Source of the DNA: Flammeovirgaceae bacterium 311
GTDB lineage: Bacteria > Bacteroidota > Bacteroidia > Cytophagales > Cyclobacteriaceae
Assembly (NCBI GenBank): GCA_000597885.1
Contig: CP004371.1
Location: 930,001 to 994,000, forward strand
Direction: 5' to 3'
DNA: 64,000 bases
Part shown: positions 8,986 through 17,824 of the stretch, one piece after another
How positions within the stretch are numbered: position 1 is the stretch's first letter
Layout of the letters: every line of letters starts with the position of its first letter
Position numbers and translations under genes: made by a program
Notes under the pieces: generated by a model
Seen by the model: the letters and a program-made list of their open reading frames with translations, nothing else
Told to the model about the DNA's origin: nothing
Database searches by the model: none

Positions 8986-9062
8986 GCTCCCCCTAACGTT
9001 GCACAAACTGCGACTAATACCTATTTTTACACCCATTGATTAGCGACCTATCAAAAACAAGC

Positions 9063-10040
9063 ATGAGAGAAATTCAATTTCGGGAAGCACTTCGTGAAGC
9101 CATGAATGAGGAAATGCGCCGTGATGAGCGTGTATTCCTGATGGGCGAAGAAGTAGCCGAATACAATGGTGCCTATAAAGTTAGCCAGGGAATGCTGGAT
9201 GAGTTTGGTCCTGAACGGGTAATCGATACCCCTATTGCCGAACTTGGATTTGCCGGCCTGGGTGTTGGCGCTGCTATGAATGGCCTTCGTCCTATCATAG
9301 AATTCATGACCTTTAACTTTTCGCTGGTAGCCATTGACCAGATCATAAACAGCGCAGCTAAAACACTCTCCATGTCAGGAGGCCAGTATGGTGCGCCAAT
9401 GGTTTTCCGTGGACCTACCGGTAATGCCGGCCAGCTGGGTGCACAGCACTCGCAAAACTTTGAAAACTGGTTTGCCAACACTCCGGGACTTAAAGTGGTG
9501 GTTCCTTCAAATCCGTACGATGCCAAGGGATTGCTCAAGAGCTCTATCCGCGATAATGATCCGGTGATCTTTATGGAATCGGAACTGATGTATGGCGATA
9601 AGGGCGAAGTACCTGAAGAAGAATACCTCATTGAACTTGGCAAAGCAAAGGTAGTACGCGAAGGTAGCGCCATTACCCTGCTTTCATTTGGTAAGATGAT
9701 GAAACTGGCCCTGCAAACTGCCGAAGAACTGGCAAAAGAAGGCCACGAAGCAGAAGTGATCGATTTGCGTACCGTACGCCCTATTGATTATGCAACGGTG
9801 GTAGAGTCTGTAAAGAAAACCAATCGACTGGTAGTTATTGAGGAAGCCTGGCCGCTGGCCAGCATCTCTGCCGAGATTGCTTTCCATATTCAGAAATATG
9901 CATTCGATTACCTCGATGCTCCTATACAACGCATCACTAACCGCGATGTACCGCTGGGATATGCCCCAACTCTTATTGAGGCCGTTCTGCCAAACCTGGA
10001 ACGTTCTATGGAAGCTGCCAAGCGTGTACTATACGTTTAA
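9063..10040 (+). CDS. pdhB: Pyruvate dehydrogenase E1 component, beta subunit
   Basis: The 325-residue protein is the E1 beta chain that, with an alpha chain coded elsewhere, decarboxylates pyruvate with thiamine diphosphate. The signature runs MREIQFREALREAMNEEM, MGEEVAEYNGAYKVSQG, DTPIAELGFAGLGVGAAM, then EFMTFNFSLVAIDQI, and a C-terminal transketolase-like domain (VIDLRTVRPID, VVIEEAW). The frame extends 27 bases upstream to a TTG, but the ATG giving MREIQF matches the family start. No pdhA, E2 or E3 gene is adjacent; split E1 genes are common in Bacteroidota. The gene is flanked by terminators and so is probably monocistronic. Confidence 0.93.
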   Translation: MREIQFREALREAMNEEMRRDERVFLMGEEVAEYNGAYKVSQGMLDEFGPERVIDTPIAELGFAGLGVGAAMNGLRPIIEFMTFNFSLVAIDQIINSAAKTLSMSGGQYGAPMVFRGPTGNAGQLGAQHSQNFENWFANTPGLKVVVPSNPYDAKGLLKSSIRDNDPVIFMESELMYGDKGEVPEEEYLIELGKAKVVREGSAITLLSFGKMMKLALQTAEELAKEGHEAEVIDLRTVRPIDYATVVESVKKTNRLVVIEEAWPLASISAEIAFHIQKYAFDYLDAPIQRITNRDVPLGYAPTLIEAVLPNLERSMEAAKRVLYV

Positions 10041-10060
10041 AATACATTGCCTAAAAAAGC

Positions 10061-10087
10061 AAAGCCCTGTTTCTCAACAGGGCTTTT
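10061..10087. terminator. Bidirectional terminator between pdhB and ffh
   Basis: An 11 bp perfect stem AAAGCCCTGTT / AACAGGGCTTT with loop TCTC is flanked by A-rich and T-rich runs. It lies between two converging genes. Confidence 0.85.
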
Positions 10088-10118
10088 TTTATTGTCAGCT
10101 ATTTCCGGAACCAGGGTA

Positions 10119-11441
10119 CTAGCGGGGCATTTTCATACCAGGCATTTTGCCCATGTTCATCTTGTTCATGTTTTTCATCAGCTTGCGCATATCACCAAAC
10201 TGCTTCATCAGGTTATTTACCTGCTGAATAGAGGTACCACTGCCATCTGCAATCCGCTTACGGCGTGCACCATTGATCAGATCAGGGTTTTCGCGCTCCT
10301 GCGGGGTCATGGACAGGATAATGGCTTCTATCGGCTTGAAGGAATTATCATCGATATCCAGATCCTTGATAGCCTTGCCCATACCTGGAATCATCCCGAT
10401 CAGGTCTTTCAGGCTACCCATTTTCTTGATCTGCTCCAGCTGTGACAAGAAATCGTTAAAATCAAACTGGTTTTTGCGGATCTTTTTAGAGATGCGGCGG
10501 GCTTCATCTTCATCAAAGGCCTGCTGGGCACGCTCCACAAGAGAAACCACGTCGCCCATGCCCAGGATACGCTGCGCCATCCGGTCGGGGTAGAAAAGAT
10601 CGATAGCATCAAGTTTTTCTCCGGTAGAGATAAACTTGATTGGCTTATCTACCACACTGCGAATGGAAAGTGCCGCACCGCCACGGGTATCACCATCAAG
10701 CTTGGTAAGCACCACACCATCATAATTCAGACGCTCATTAAAGGTTTTGGCAGTGTTAACGGCATCCTGACCAGTCATGGAGTCCACCACAAACAAGGTT
10801 TCAGAAGGATTCAGTGACTTCTTCAGTGACTCAATCTCCTTCATCATCTGCTCATCGATGGCCAGGCGACCAGCCGTATCGACAATAACGATGCTTTTGC
10901 CCCTGTCTTTAGCATGCTTAATTGCATTCTGTGCAATTTCAACTGCATTTTTGTTATTTTCTTCAGAATAAACCTCAACACCCACCTGCTCGCCCAGTAC
11001 CTTTAGCTGGTTAATGGCAGCCGGTCTGTAAATATCGCAGGCAGCCAGTAACACCTGTTTACCCTGCTTCTTGAGAAAAAGAGCCAGTTTACCGGTAAAG
11101 GTAGTTTTACCAGAACCCTGCAAACCGGCGATCAGCACAATAGAGGGACTCCCCTGCAGCACAATATCCGCTTTGCTGCCACCCATCAGCTGGGTAAGCT
11201 CATCATTGGTGATTTTAACCAGCAGCTGGCCGGGAGATACACTGGTAAGTACATCCTTACCCATGGCCTCTTCCTTTATACGATCAGTTACCTCTTTGGC
11301 AACTTTATAGTTAACGTCGGCATCTACCAGGGCACGGCGAATTTCCTTCACCGTGGTGGCAACATTTATATCTGTTATTTTGCCCTGGCCTTTCAGGTTC
11401 TGAAAAGCCTTATCCAGTTTATAGCTTAAATTTTCAAACAT
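10119..11441 (-). CDS. ffh: Signal recognition particle protein Ffh
   Basis: The 440-residue GTPase binds signal sequences of nascent membrane proteins together with the SRP RNA. It has an N-terminal helical bundle, then the NG domain with P loop GLQGSGKTT near residue 107, DTAGRL, TKLDGDTRGG and the closing STGEK segment. The methionine-rich M domain ends in KMNMGKMPGMKMPR. SRP RNA is not seen in the window. Length is normal. The ATG start gives the usual MFENLS beginning. Confidence 0.97.
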   Translation of the reverse strand: MFENLSYKLDKAFQNLKGQGKITDINVATTVKEIRRALVDADVNYKVAKEVTDRIKEEAMGKDVLTSVSPGQLLVKITNDELTQLMGGSKADIVLQGSPSIVLIAGLQGSGKTTFTGKLALFLKKQGKQVLLAACDIYRPAAINQLKVLGEQVGVEVYSEENNKNAVEIAQNAIKHAKDRGKSIVIVDTAGRLAIDEQMMKEIESLKKSLNPSETLFVVDSMTGQDAVNTAKTFNERLNYDGVVLTKLDGDTRGGAALSIRSVVDKPIKFISTGEKLDAIDLFYPDRMAQRILGMGDVVSLVERAQQAFDEDEARRISKKIRKNQFDFNDFLSQLEQIKKMGSLKDLIGMIPGMGKAIKDLDIDDNSFKPIEAIILSMTPQERENPDLINGARRKRIADGSGTSIQQVNNLMKQFGDMRKLMKNMNKMNMGKMPGMKMPR

Positions 11442-11513
11442 ACCTTATAGAGAAGCTTAGCTGCAAAATTAATGATTTTAAGGCGGAATAGGAATCAGCC
11501 GGTAAACAAAAAA

Positions 11514-11538
11514 GCCCGGTCATTAAAAATGACCGGGC
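11514..11538 (-). terminator. Terminator of the lmo0937-type gene
   Basis: An 11 bp stem GCCCGGTCATT / AATGACCGGGC with a 3-base loop lies 24 bases beyond the stop of the small minus-strand gene. On that strand it is followed by a run of seven U residues. Confidence 0.8.
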
Positions 11539-11561
11539 AATTGATATATAATTATTCTCTA

Positions 11562-11714
11562 CTAAATCCTTCTCCCACTAATCAATCTGAACAAAATGGC
11601 AATTACTGCTATCACTAACAGTATGTGGATGATCGCACCCACATTAAAGGCAAAATAACCTAATAACCATAAAATGATCAAAATTACTGCGACGATATAC
11701 AACAAGTTACTCAT
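11562..11714 (-). CDS. lmo0937-family small membrane protein (DUF5670-like), 50 residues
   Basis: Translating the minus strand from ATG gives a 50-residue protein, MSNLLYIVAVILIILW at the start and LFRLISGRRI at the end. It has two hydrophobic segments (about residues 4-22 and 27-42) separated by the short GYFAFNVGAI turn, the hallmark of the lmo0937 family. Such proteins are very common in Bacteroidota; their function is unknown and some are linked to general stress. The gene has its own terminator. Two overlapping palindromes sit just upstream of its start. Confidence 0.82.
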   Translation of the reverse strand: MSNLLYIVAVILIILWLLGYFAFNVGAIIHILLVIAVIAILFRLISGRRI

Positions 11715-11727
11715 AACTCTAATGTTT

Positions 11728-11760
11728 GGTTAAAAAAATTTAACCTGATCAATGATCAGG
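11728..11760. promoter_or_regulatory. Paired palindromes upstream of the lmo0937-type gene
   Basis: GGTTAAA-aaaa-TTTAACC and CCTGATCA-a-TGATCAGG overlap by two bases and lie 13 to 46 bases before the small gene's start. Each is perfect. They could be an operator or fold in the 5' leader. The sequence alone does not decide between these. Confidence 0.4.
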
Positions 11761-11916
11761 CTCCTGTTTCTTATACTCACTTTTTAAAAAAAAGGTTTGG
11801 TTTTTTAATACAATTATACTATAACCAAGGCTAAACAATTCAACATCAGCTTTTAAAAACTTGAGTAATAGGGATTTTTTAGAGACTTTAGGGGCAAATT
11901 GTAAGAAGATCTCTCA

Positions 11917-14403
11917 ATGAACCTATCCAAACTGCTTAGGCAAAGCCTCCCTCACCTGGTAGCGGTGGTACTTTATGTTGCTGTATCGATCCTTTTTTTC
12001 TCTCCTGCCACTTTAGATAATAAAGTTTTATTCCAAAATGACATCCTGCAGGCAGAGGGTGGCAACCGGGAGATAGTAACTTACCGGCAAAACACAGGTG
12101 AAGAACCTCTCTGGACCAACAGTATGTTTGGAGGCATGCCCGCTTATCTGCTTTCTGTTGAATATTCAGGGGATTTGATGACGGTATTTCTCAGGATCCT
12201 GTACCTGGGGCTAACGCATCCTGCCAATCTTACTTTTGCAGCAATGCTGTGTTTTTACATCTTGCTGGTCTGTGCCGAGGTACGGCCCTGGCTTGCCCTG
12301 GCTGGTGGTTTAGCCTATGGCCTCTCTACATTCCTGCTGATTAGTATAGAGGCAGGGCATAATTCAAAAGTACTTGCCATGGCTGTAATGCCGCTGGTGG
12401 TAGCAGGAGTACTGCTGGTCTTTCGCAACAGAAAGGTCTGGGGCTTTGTATTAACGGCACTTGGCCTGGCCCTACAGTTAAGAGCCGGCCACCCGCAAAT
12501 TACCTACTACCTTTTCCTGATGCTTGTGGTATTTGGCATTGTCTGGCTGGTGTATGCCATCAGGGATAACACTGTGGCACAGCTCTTTAAAAACGTTGGC
12601 ATATTGGTTGTTGCTGCATTGCTGGCAGTTGGCTGCAACTGGGGCCGGCTATACAATATATACCAGTATGGCAAATACTCTATACGTGGGGCTTCTGAAC
12701 TTACTGCCCAGGATCCGGGTGCTGCCGGTGGTACAGGACTGGACCGTGAGTATGCCTTTGCCTGGAGCAGCGGCCGTGCAGAATCGCTCACCCTGCTGGT
12801 GCCCTATTTTTATGGAGGCGCCTCTACCGAATCGGTTGGCAGAGACAGCGAGCTGGCTGAATCACTGGAGCGCCAGGGCGTTCCGCCAGAGCAGGTAAAC
12901 CAGTTTGTACAACAGGTGCCTACCTACTTTGGCGACCAGCCATTTACCTCCGGCCCAATTTATGTGGGTGCCGTTATCTGCTTTCTCTTCTTTTTAGGCT
13001 TATGGATGGCTCCTCCCGAATATCGGTACTGGCTGCTGGCAGCCACTATACTTTCGCTGGTACTCTCATGGGGCAAAAACCTGCAATGGTTTAACTACCT
13101 GGTATTTGACTATGTTCCCGGCTATAATAAGTTCAGGGCGGTTACCATGGCACTTTCCATTGCCCTGCTTACCATTCCCCTGCTGGGCTTTATAGGCCTG
13201 GAGTATTTCTGCCGCGAGTCTGGCGCTGCCCGTGCCAGAAGAGGGCTGTTTATAGCAGCAGGCATTACCGGTGGTTTATCGCTGCTGATAGCGCTGTTTG
13301 CAGGGATGCGCAGCTACACCGGCCTGGTAGATGCTCAGTTAGCAGGCTATCCCGAATGGATCATGTCGGCCATACAAGAGCAGCGCGAAGCCCTGGTTCG
13401 CGGCGATGCCTATCGTTCTTTTTTCTTCATTATTGCCGCAGCAGCCGTTTGCTACTTTATATGGCTAAAAAAAATAAATCCATTGGTGGGTGCCGCTTCT
13501 GTAGGTCTTTTGTTGCTCATAGACCTGTGGGCGGTAGATACACGGTATTTCGATGAAAGCAATTACAGCCGTAACCCGCGGGCCCAGTTTTTCTCCGAAA
13601 ATGCTGCAGATCAGGCAGTGTTAGCCGATACCGATCCACACTTCAGAGTACTGAACCTGATGAATCCATTTCAGGATGGCCGCACCAGTTACTTTCACCG
13701 TTCTGTAGGCGGTTACCATGGGGCAAAACTTCGCCGCTATCAGGACCTGATAGAACGTGTACTCCAGCCTGAAATGCAAATGCTGATCAGCTCTCTGCAG
13801 CAGGGCAATCCTGATTTTGAACAGGCAGATGCCCTGAATATGCTGGATACCCGTTACCTGCTTGCCGGACAACAACGCGAGGCAGTAATCCGAAACCCTG
13901 CCGCCCTGGGAGCAGCTTGGCTGGTAGAGGATGTAAAGACGGTAAGCAGTCCCGACGAAGAAATTGAACAGCTGCTGGAAATCGATACCCGTACAACAGC
14001 TGTGATAAACACTGAGCGGTTCCCGCTCCAAAACCAAAGCTACAATGGCGGGGGGAGCATTCAGCTTACGCAATATGGGCCTAATCGCATCACCTATCAG
14101 GCAGAAACAAGCGGCAACGCACTGGCTGTATTCAGCGAGATCTATTATCCCGAAGGCTGGATAGCCACTGTAAACGGACAGGAGGCCAACATTATCCAGG
14201 CCAACTATGTGCTGCGGGCGCTGGAGTTACCGGCAGGAAATCATACGGTCGAATTCAGGTTTGAGCCGGCCAGCTACAGCAGTGGAAACATAGTGATGCT
14301 TGTTTGTAACATCATTCTGATTTTGCTGCTGCTCGGTGCCATTGGCTGGAGCATTAAAAACGGAAGCCGCCATTATTCTGCACCGGCAGAAAGCAGGGCC
14401 TGA
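11917..14403 (+). CDS. YfhO-like large membrane protein (GT-C-type)
   Basis: The 828-residue protein starts with a membrane segment (LVAVVLYVAVSILFF) and has about a dozen hydrophobic helices over its first 580 residues. An extracytoplasmic domain follows, and one last helix near the C-terminus (IVMLVCNIILILLLLGAI). The early luminal loop with QNDILQAEGG and the NSMFGGMPAY segment is typical of YfhO-like proteins in Bacteroidota. YfhO in Gram-positives is linked to glycosylation of lipoteichoic acid. Here a role in cell-surface glycan transfer is inferred from the family and from three neighbouring glycan genes. Its last 31 bases overlap the end of the converging gene. Confidence 0.78.
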   Translation: MNLSKLLRQSLPHLVAVVLYVAVSILFFSPATLDNKVLFQNDILQAEGGNREIVTYRQNTGEEPLWTNSMFGGMPAYLLSVEYSGDLMTVFLRILYLGLTHPANLTFAAMLCFYILLVCAEVRPWLALAGGLAYGLSTFLLISIEAGHNSKVLAMAVMPLVVAGVLLVFRNRKVWGFVLTALGLALQLRAGHPQITYYLFLMLVVFGIVWLVYAIRDNTVAQLFKNVGILVVAALLAVGCNWGRLYNIYQYGKYSIRGASELTAQDPGAAGGTGLDREYAFAWSSGRAESLTLLVPYFYGGASTESVGRDSELAESLERQGVPPEQVNQFVQQVPTYFGDQPFTSGPIYVGAVICFLFFLGLWMAPPEYRYWLLAATILSLVLSWGKNLQWFNYLVFDYVPGYNKFRAVTMALSIALLTIPLLGFIGLEYFCRESGAARARRGLFIAAGITGGLSLLIALFAGMRSYTGLVDAQLAGYPEWIMSAIQEQREALVRGDAYRSFFFIIAAAAVCYFIWLKKINPLVGAASVGLLLLIDLWAVDTRYFDESNYSRNPRAQFFSENAADQAVLADTDPHFRVLNLMNPFQDGRTSYFHRSVGGYHGAKLRRYQDLIERVLQPEMQMLISSLQQGNPDFEQADALNMLDTRYLLAGQQREAVIRNPAALGAAWLVEDVKTVSSPDEEIEQLLEIDTRTTAVINTERFPLQNQSYNGGGSIQLTQYGPNRITYQAETSGNALAVFSEIYYPEGWIATVNGQEANIIQANYVLRALELPAGNHTVEFRFEPASYSSGNIVMLVCNIILILLLLGAIGWSIKNGSRHYSAPAESRA

Positions 14404-16262
14404 GCCGTTCGCTCACTTACTTTACCATCTACAGCGCAGGCATATTTCTTTATATATGCCTGCTTCTTTTTTTCATCCAGTGCATAAACACCCGATTGTA
14501 CAGCCATGAGCTGCCGGTGCAGGTCTTTAGCATCCAGCGCCTGCTGGGCAACACCCTCTGCCGCAAAATGCAGCAGATCCTGGTTACGGTAATCCAGGAT
14601 AATGGCTGGCAAACCAAAATACACCGCCTCAATGCCTACGGTGGAATAGCAGTGTACCAGCACCTGGCTTAAGGCAAGCAGCAAGTACAGGTCTGCATTG
14701 TAATGAATGGAATAATTGCTGCAACCTGCCTGTGCAGCCAATTCTCTATAATAGGAAAGGTCTTCTTCCCGCGGATGTGGTTTTACCACCACCCATGCAT
14801 CTGGCATTTGTCTGGCAACAGCAAAAGTATCCAGAGCGGCCCGTTGTCTCAGGCCTTCGTCGGGCTGTGGCTGTGTAGCAAAAAGGATTAGAAATTTATC
14901 TTCGGTTTGCGGCCCCAGCAACCGGCCTGAGTCTAAGGTAACCTGCTGTAGTTTTGGGATAACATCTGTTCTGATTTGTCCACATACCAGGAGTCTTTCA
15001 GGGGGGTATGCTGCAATCTTTTGCAACAGGTCTTTCCAATACGTTCCCCACACCAATGTCCAGTCAGGCCATGGATTGAAGCGCATATCCTCCACGCTAT
15101 AGCCATAGCCTGGGTTGGAAGCAGCAAGGCTGCCATGTTGGATGGCCTGTGTTCGTACCCCTTCCTGTTTGGCAGCATCTATAATTGCCCTGAAGTTGGG
15201 GCTGTATTCATCCAGCAGGGTAACAGATTCAAACTTATTGCTCCTGAAAAAACGGCGGTATGCCTGGTAAACAAAGAAAAAATAAAGGCTGGAATGGTGC
15301 AGTTTAATAAACTCCTGCATAATTACCCGCTGCTGCGGATCTTTAAGATGTTTCAGAATCCTGTTGTATGCCCTTTTCAGGTGTTTGCTGTAGCGCCTTA
15401 CCTGCCAAAGCACTGCAGGATTCAGCAGTGCCTTTTCTTCCACCCATTCATTATTCAGCATTTTTCTGCTGGCGTAGTCATTTGGAGCCGCTGCGGGTTC
15501 GGAGCCTGCACCTGCAGCTCCTGCTAGACCTGTTTCCCTTCCTTTTTCTAAAATCTGCTTGTCGAACAGCAAAAAATGCTCCGCCCAATCCCGCAGGAAA
15601 TACCCCACAAAAACATTATCGAAATAGGTTTCGGGTAAATGATCAGGATCCAGAATTGGCCGCAGGTGGCTGTGGTTGAGCACAAAGAGATGTTTAGGGT
15701 AATGCCCTTTTAACTCCCAGGCCTGGCCTGCAGCAGTCAGAAATCTTTCCCCCTTCCGGCCAAGCTGGGGCAGAAAATTGCTGAAGTTTTGTTTCTTTTT
15801 TCTAACATCTCCTGCCCGGTCTGTTACAAACACCATCTTATGGGGCTCAGTGAGCAGCAGCGGATCAGGCTTGCGGAAGGTGTAAATAACCAGCTGGTCA
15901 TATCCCTGCAGCAGCTTTTGATAGCCTGCTACCTGCTGGTACCGCTGCTGCAAGCCGAAATTGATCCTGAATTTATGGTAGTACCAGCCGGGGAAGCCCC
16001 TATAAAGCAGGTGCCCGGCCACAGTGTCTTTACCCGCAGGAGCATGTCCGAGCCTGTTGACCAGCTGCAGTAGTTGTTCATTAACACTATTTACCTCTGC
16101 AGCACTGAGGCCAGCCCACAGCTTTGCGCCAGCCTGCTCCAAAGGGCCGCCGGGAACAGCAAGAAATACATCGGCATCGTGCTGCCTGAGCACATCCAAA
16201 AAACCCTCTGTTTCTGTTTGCGACAGGGGTCGTTCTATCAGGTAGACCCGCATTATGGACAT
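14373..16262 (-). CDS. Putative GT-B-type surface polysaccharide protein
   Basis: The 629-residue protein has no signal peptide. The C-terminal 250 residues look like a GT-B glycosyltransferase or glycerophosphotransferase-like fold: TLVWGTYWKDLL, LLVCGQIRTDV, FLILFATQP, WVVVKPHPREE and HCYSTVGIEAVYFGLPAI. That last motif is the nucleotide-sugar site seen in capsule and CDP-glycerol-type enzymes. The N-terminal half is not recognised. Donor and acceptor are unknown. It overlaps the YfhO-like gene tail to tail by 31 bases and is divergent from the flippase gene, with only 74 bases between the starts. Confidence 0.6.
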   Translation of the reverse strand: MSIMRVYLIERPLSQTETEGFLDVLRQHDADVFLAVPGGPLEQAGAKLWAGLSAAEVNSVNEQLLQLVNRLGHAPAGKDTVAGHLLYRGFPGWYYHKFRINFGLQQRYQQVAGYQKLLQGYDQLVIYTFRKPDPLLLTEPHKMVFVTDRAGDVRKKKQNFSNFLPQLGRKGERFLTAAGQAWELKGHYPKHLFVLNHSHLRPILDPDHLPETYFDNVFVGYFLRDWAEHFLLFDKQILEKGRETGLAGAAGAGSEPAAAPNDYASRKMLNNEWVEEKALLNPAVLWQVRRYSKHLKRAYNRILKHLKDPQQRVIMQEFIKLHHSSLYFFFVYQAYRRFFRSNKFESVTLLDEYSPNFRAIIDAAKQEGVRTQAIQHGSLAASNPGYGYSVEDMRFNPWPDWTLVWGTYWKDLLQKIAAYPPERLLVCGQIRTDVIPKLQQVTLDSGRLLGPQTEDKFLILFATQPQPDEGLRQRAALDTFAVARQMPDAWVVVKPHPREEDLSYYRELAAQAGCSNYSIHYNADLYLLLALSQVLVHCYSTVGIEAVYFGLPAIILDYRNQDLLHFAAEGVAQQALDAKDLHRQLMAVQSGVYALDEKKKQAYIKKYACAVDGKVSERTAQALLSAGAE

Positions 16263-16336
16263 AGAGGCAAAAATAAAGGCTTTCTGTTGATATTAAGCCA
16301 AAAAACGTACTTTTACAGCTGCTCTTTCCCACAATC

Positions 16337-17824
16337 ATGGGCTTTATTCTTAACCGCAGTATTTTCGTATCCCTTATCACCTATGTTGGCGTAGTCATTG
16401 GCTATCTCAATGTACTTTGGCTCTATCCAAAGGTAATGGACCTGGAGGAGATCGGTTTGTTTCGTACCCTGCAGGATATTGCCCTCCTGTTTGTTCCATT
16501 TGCACAAATGGGCGCCGGACAGGGGCTTATACGTTATTTTCCCCATGGTACCACCAAAACAGAACAGCAGCAGATAGTTTCACTTTCACTGGCCTGGTCG
16601 CTGTTTAGCTTTCTTTTCTTTTTGTTGATTTTCTGGCTGCTGCAGGATTGGATCTATCTCTTCTTTGATGAAAAAGCGGGGGCTGTCAATAATTATCTGC
16701 CCGTAGTACTACTACTTACCTTTATTTTAAACCTGCAGGGAGTTCTGGAACCCCTGGCCAGATCACTCCTGAAGTTTCGCTTTGTTGCATTCAGCAAAGA
16801 AATTTTGCTGAGAGTGCTAAGCGCAGCACTAATAATTTTATACTTCTTTGGGCTGCTAAGTTTCAACCAGGCAGTATGGGGGCTGGTGGTGGTTTATGGC
16901 ACTGTTACCCTGATGATCGCTTTTCACCTGGTGAAATCAGGTTGGGCCACGATCCACTTCACCTATTTCCCGCAGGTAAAAAATCTGATCCCTCCTTTTA
17001 TTCGCTATGGCCTGATCACCTTTCTTTCTTCTGCCAGTTCACTGCTGGTCATGAAAACAGACTCCATCATGGTTACCCAGATGATCGGGCTGGAGGCCAA
17101 CGGTATTTATACCACTGTGTTTTTTATGGCTGTAATCGTAGAGCTTCCGCGGCGAATTCTCTCCCAGATCAGCACGCCCCTGCTCTCTCAGGCTTTCGAG
17201 CAAAATGATATGCAGCTTGCGCAGAAGATCTACCAGAAAAGCTCCATCAACCTCCTGCTCATCAGTGCTCTGCTTTACATCGGTATTATCTGTAATATGT
17301 CGGCCCTCTTCTCAGTCATGCCAAAGGGAGAAGCTTTTCAGACAGGTGCCATGGTGGTAATTCTGATTGGGATAGGCAAGCTTGTTGATGGTGCTGCCGG
17401 TGTAAATGGCGAAATACTGGTAATGTCGCGCTACTACAGGATCAATCTATATTTTACCATTGTAATGGCCATTTTGAATGTGTTGCTCAACTACCTGTTC
17501 ATTCCCATATGGGGTATTGAAGGGGCAGCACTTGGCTCCTGCCTGAGCCTTATCTTTTTTAATCTGCTGAAGTATTTCTACTTACAAATCAAACTACAGC
17601 TGCAGCCATTTAGCCAAAACACCCTACTCCTCCTTCTGATCCTGGGCGCTGCATTTGCTGCAGGATGGTTCCTTCCAGCCCTGGCCAACCCTTTTCTGGA
17701 TATCGTTGTACGTTCCCTGCTGATCACTGCAATAGTGGCAGCCGGAGTTCTCTATTTTAAAGTTTCTGAAGAAGCTAATGCCCTGGTGCAGAAATTGTGG
17801 CAATACAGATCCGGAAAAAATTAA
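16337..17824 (+). CDS. Oligosaccharide flippase (Wzx/MVF-like)
   Basis: The 495-residue protein has about 14 transmembrane helices and the N-terminal pattern of polysaccharide exporters (SIFVSLITYVGVVIGYLNVLWLYP). Later segments include MKTDSIMVTQMIGLEANGIYTTVFF and the C-terminal polysaccharide-biosynthesis region with GAALGSCLSLIFFN. Such proteins move lipid-linked sugars across the inner membrane. Its stop overlaps the stop of the converging GT4 gene by 4 bases. Confidence 0.85.
   Translation: MGFILNRSIFVSLITYVGVVIGYLNVLWLYPKVMDLEEIGLFRTLQDIALLFVPFAQMGAGQGLIRYFPHGTTKTEQQQIVSLSLAWSLFSFLFFLLIFWLLQDWIYLFFDEKAGAVNNYLPVVLLLTFILNLQGVLEPLARSLLKFRFVAFSKEILLRVLSAALIILYFFGLLSFNQAVWGLVVVYGTVTLMIAFHLVKSGWATIHFTYFPQVKNLIPPFIRYGLITFLSSASSLLVMKTDSIMVTQMIGLEANGIYTTVFFMAVIVELPRRILSQISTPLLSQAFEQNDMQLAQKIYQKSSINLLLISALLYIGIICNMSALFSVMPKGEAFQTGAMVVILIGIGKLVDGAAGVNGEILVMSRYYRINLYFTIVMAILNVLLNYLFIPIWGIEGAALGSCLSLIFFNLLKYFYLQIKLQLQPFSQNTLLLLLILGAAFAAGWFLPALANPFLDIVVRSLLITAIVAAGVLYFKVSEEANALVQKLWQYRSGKN

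Noticed and set aside
9036-9062. Upstream TTG start for pdhB (also seen for pfkA, lgt and the hybrid kinase)
   Set aside because: An in-frame ATG a few codons later matches the family N-terminus in each case.
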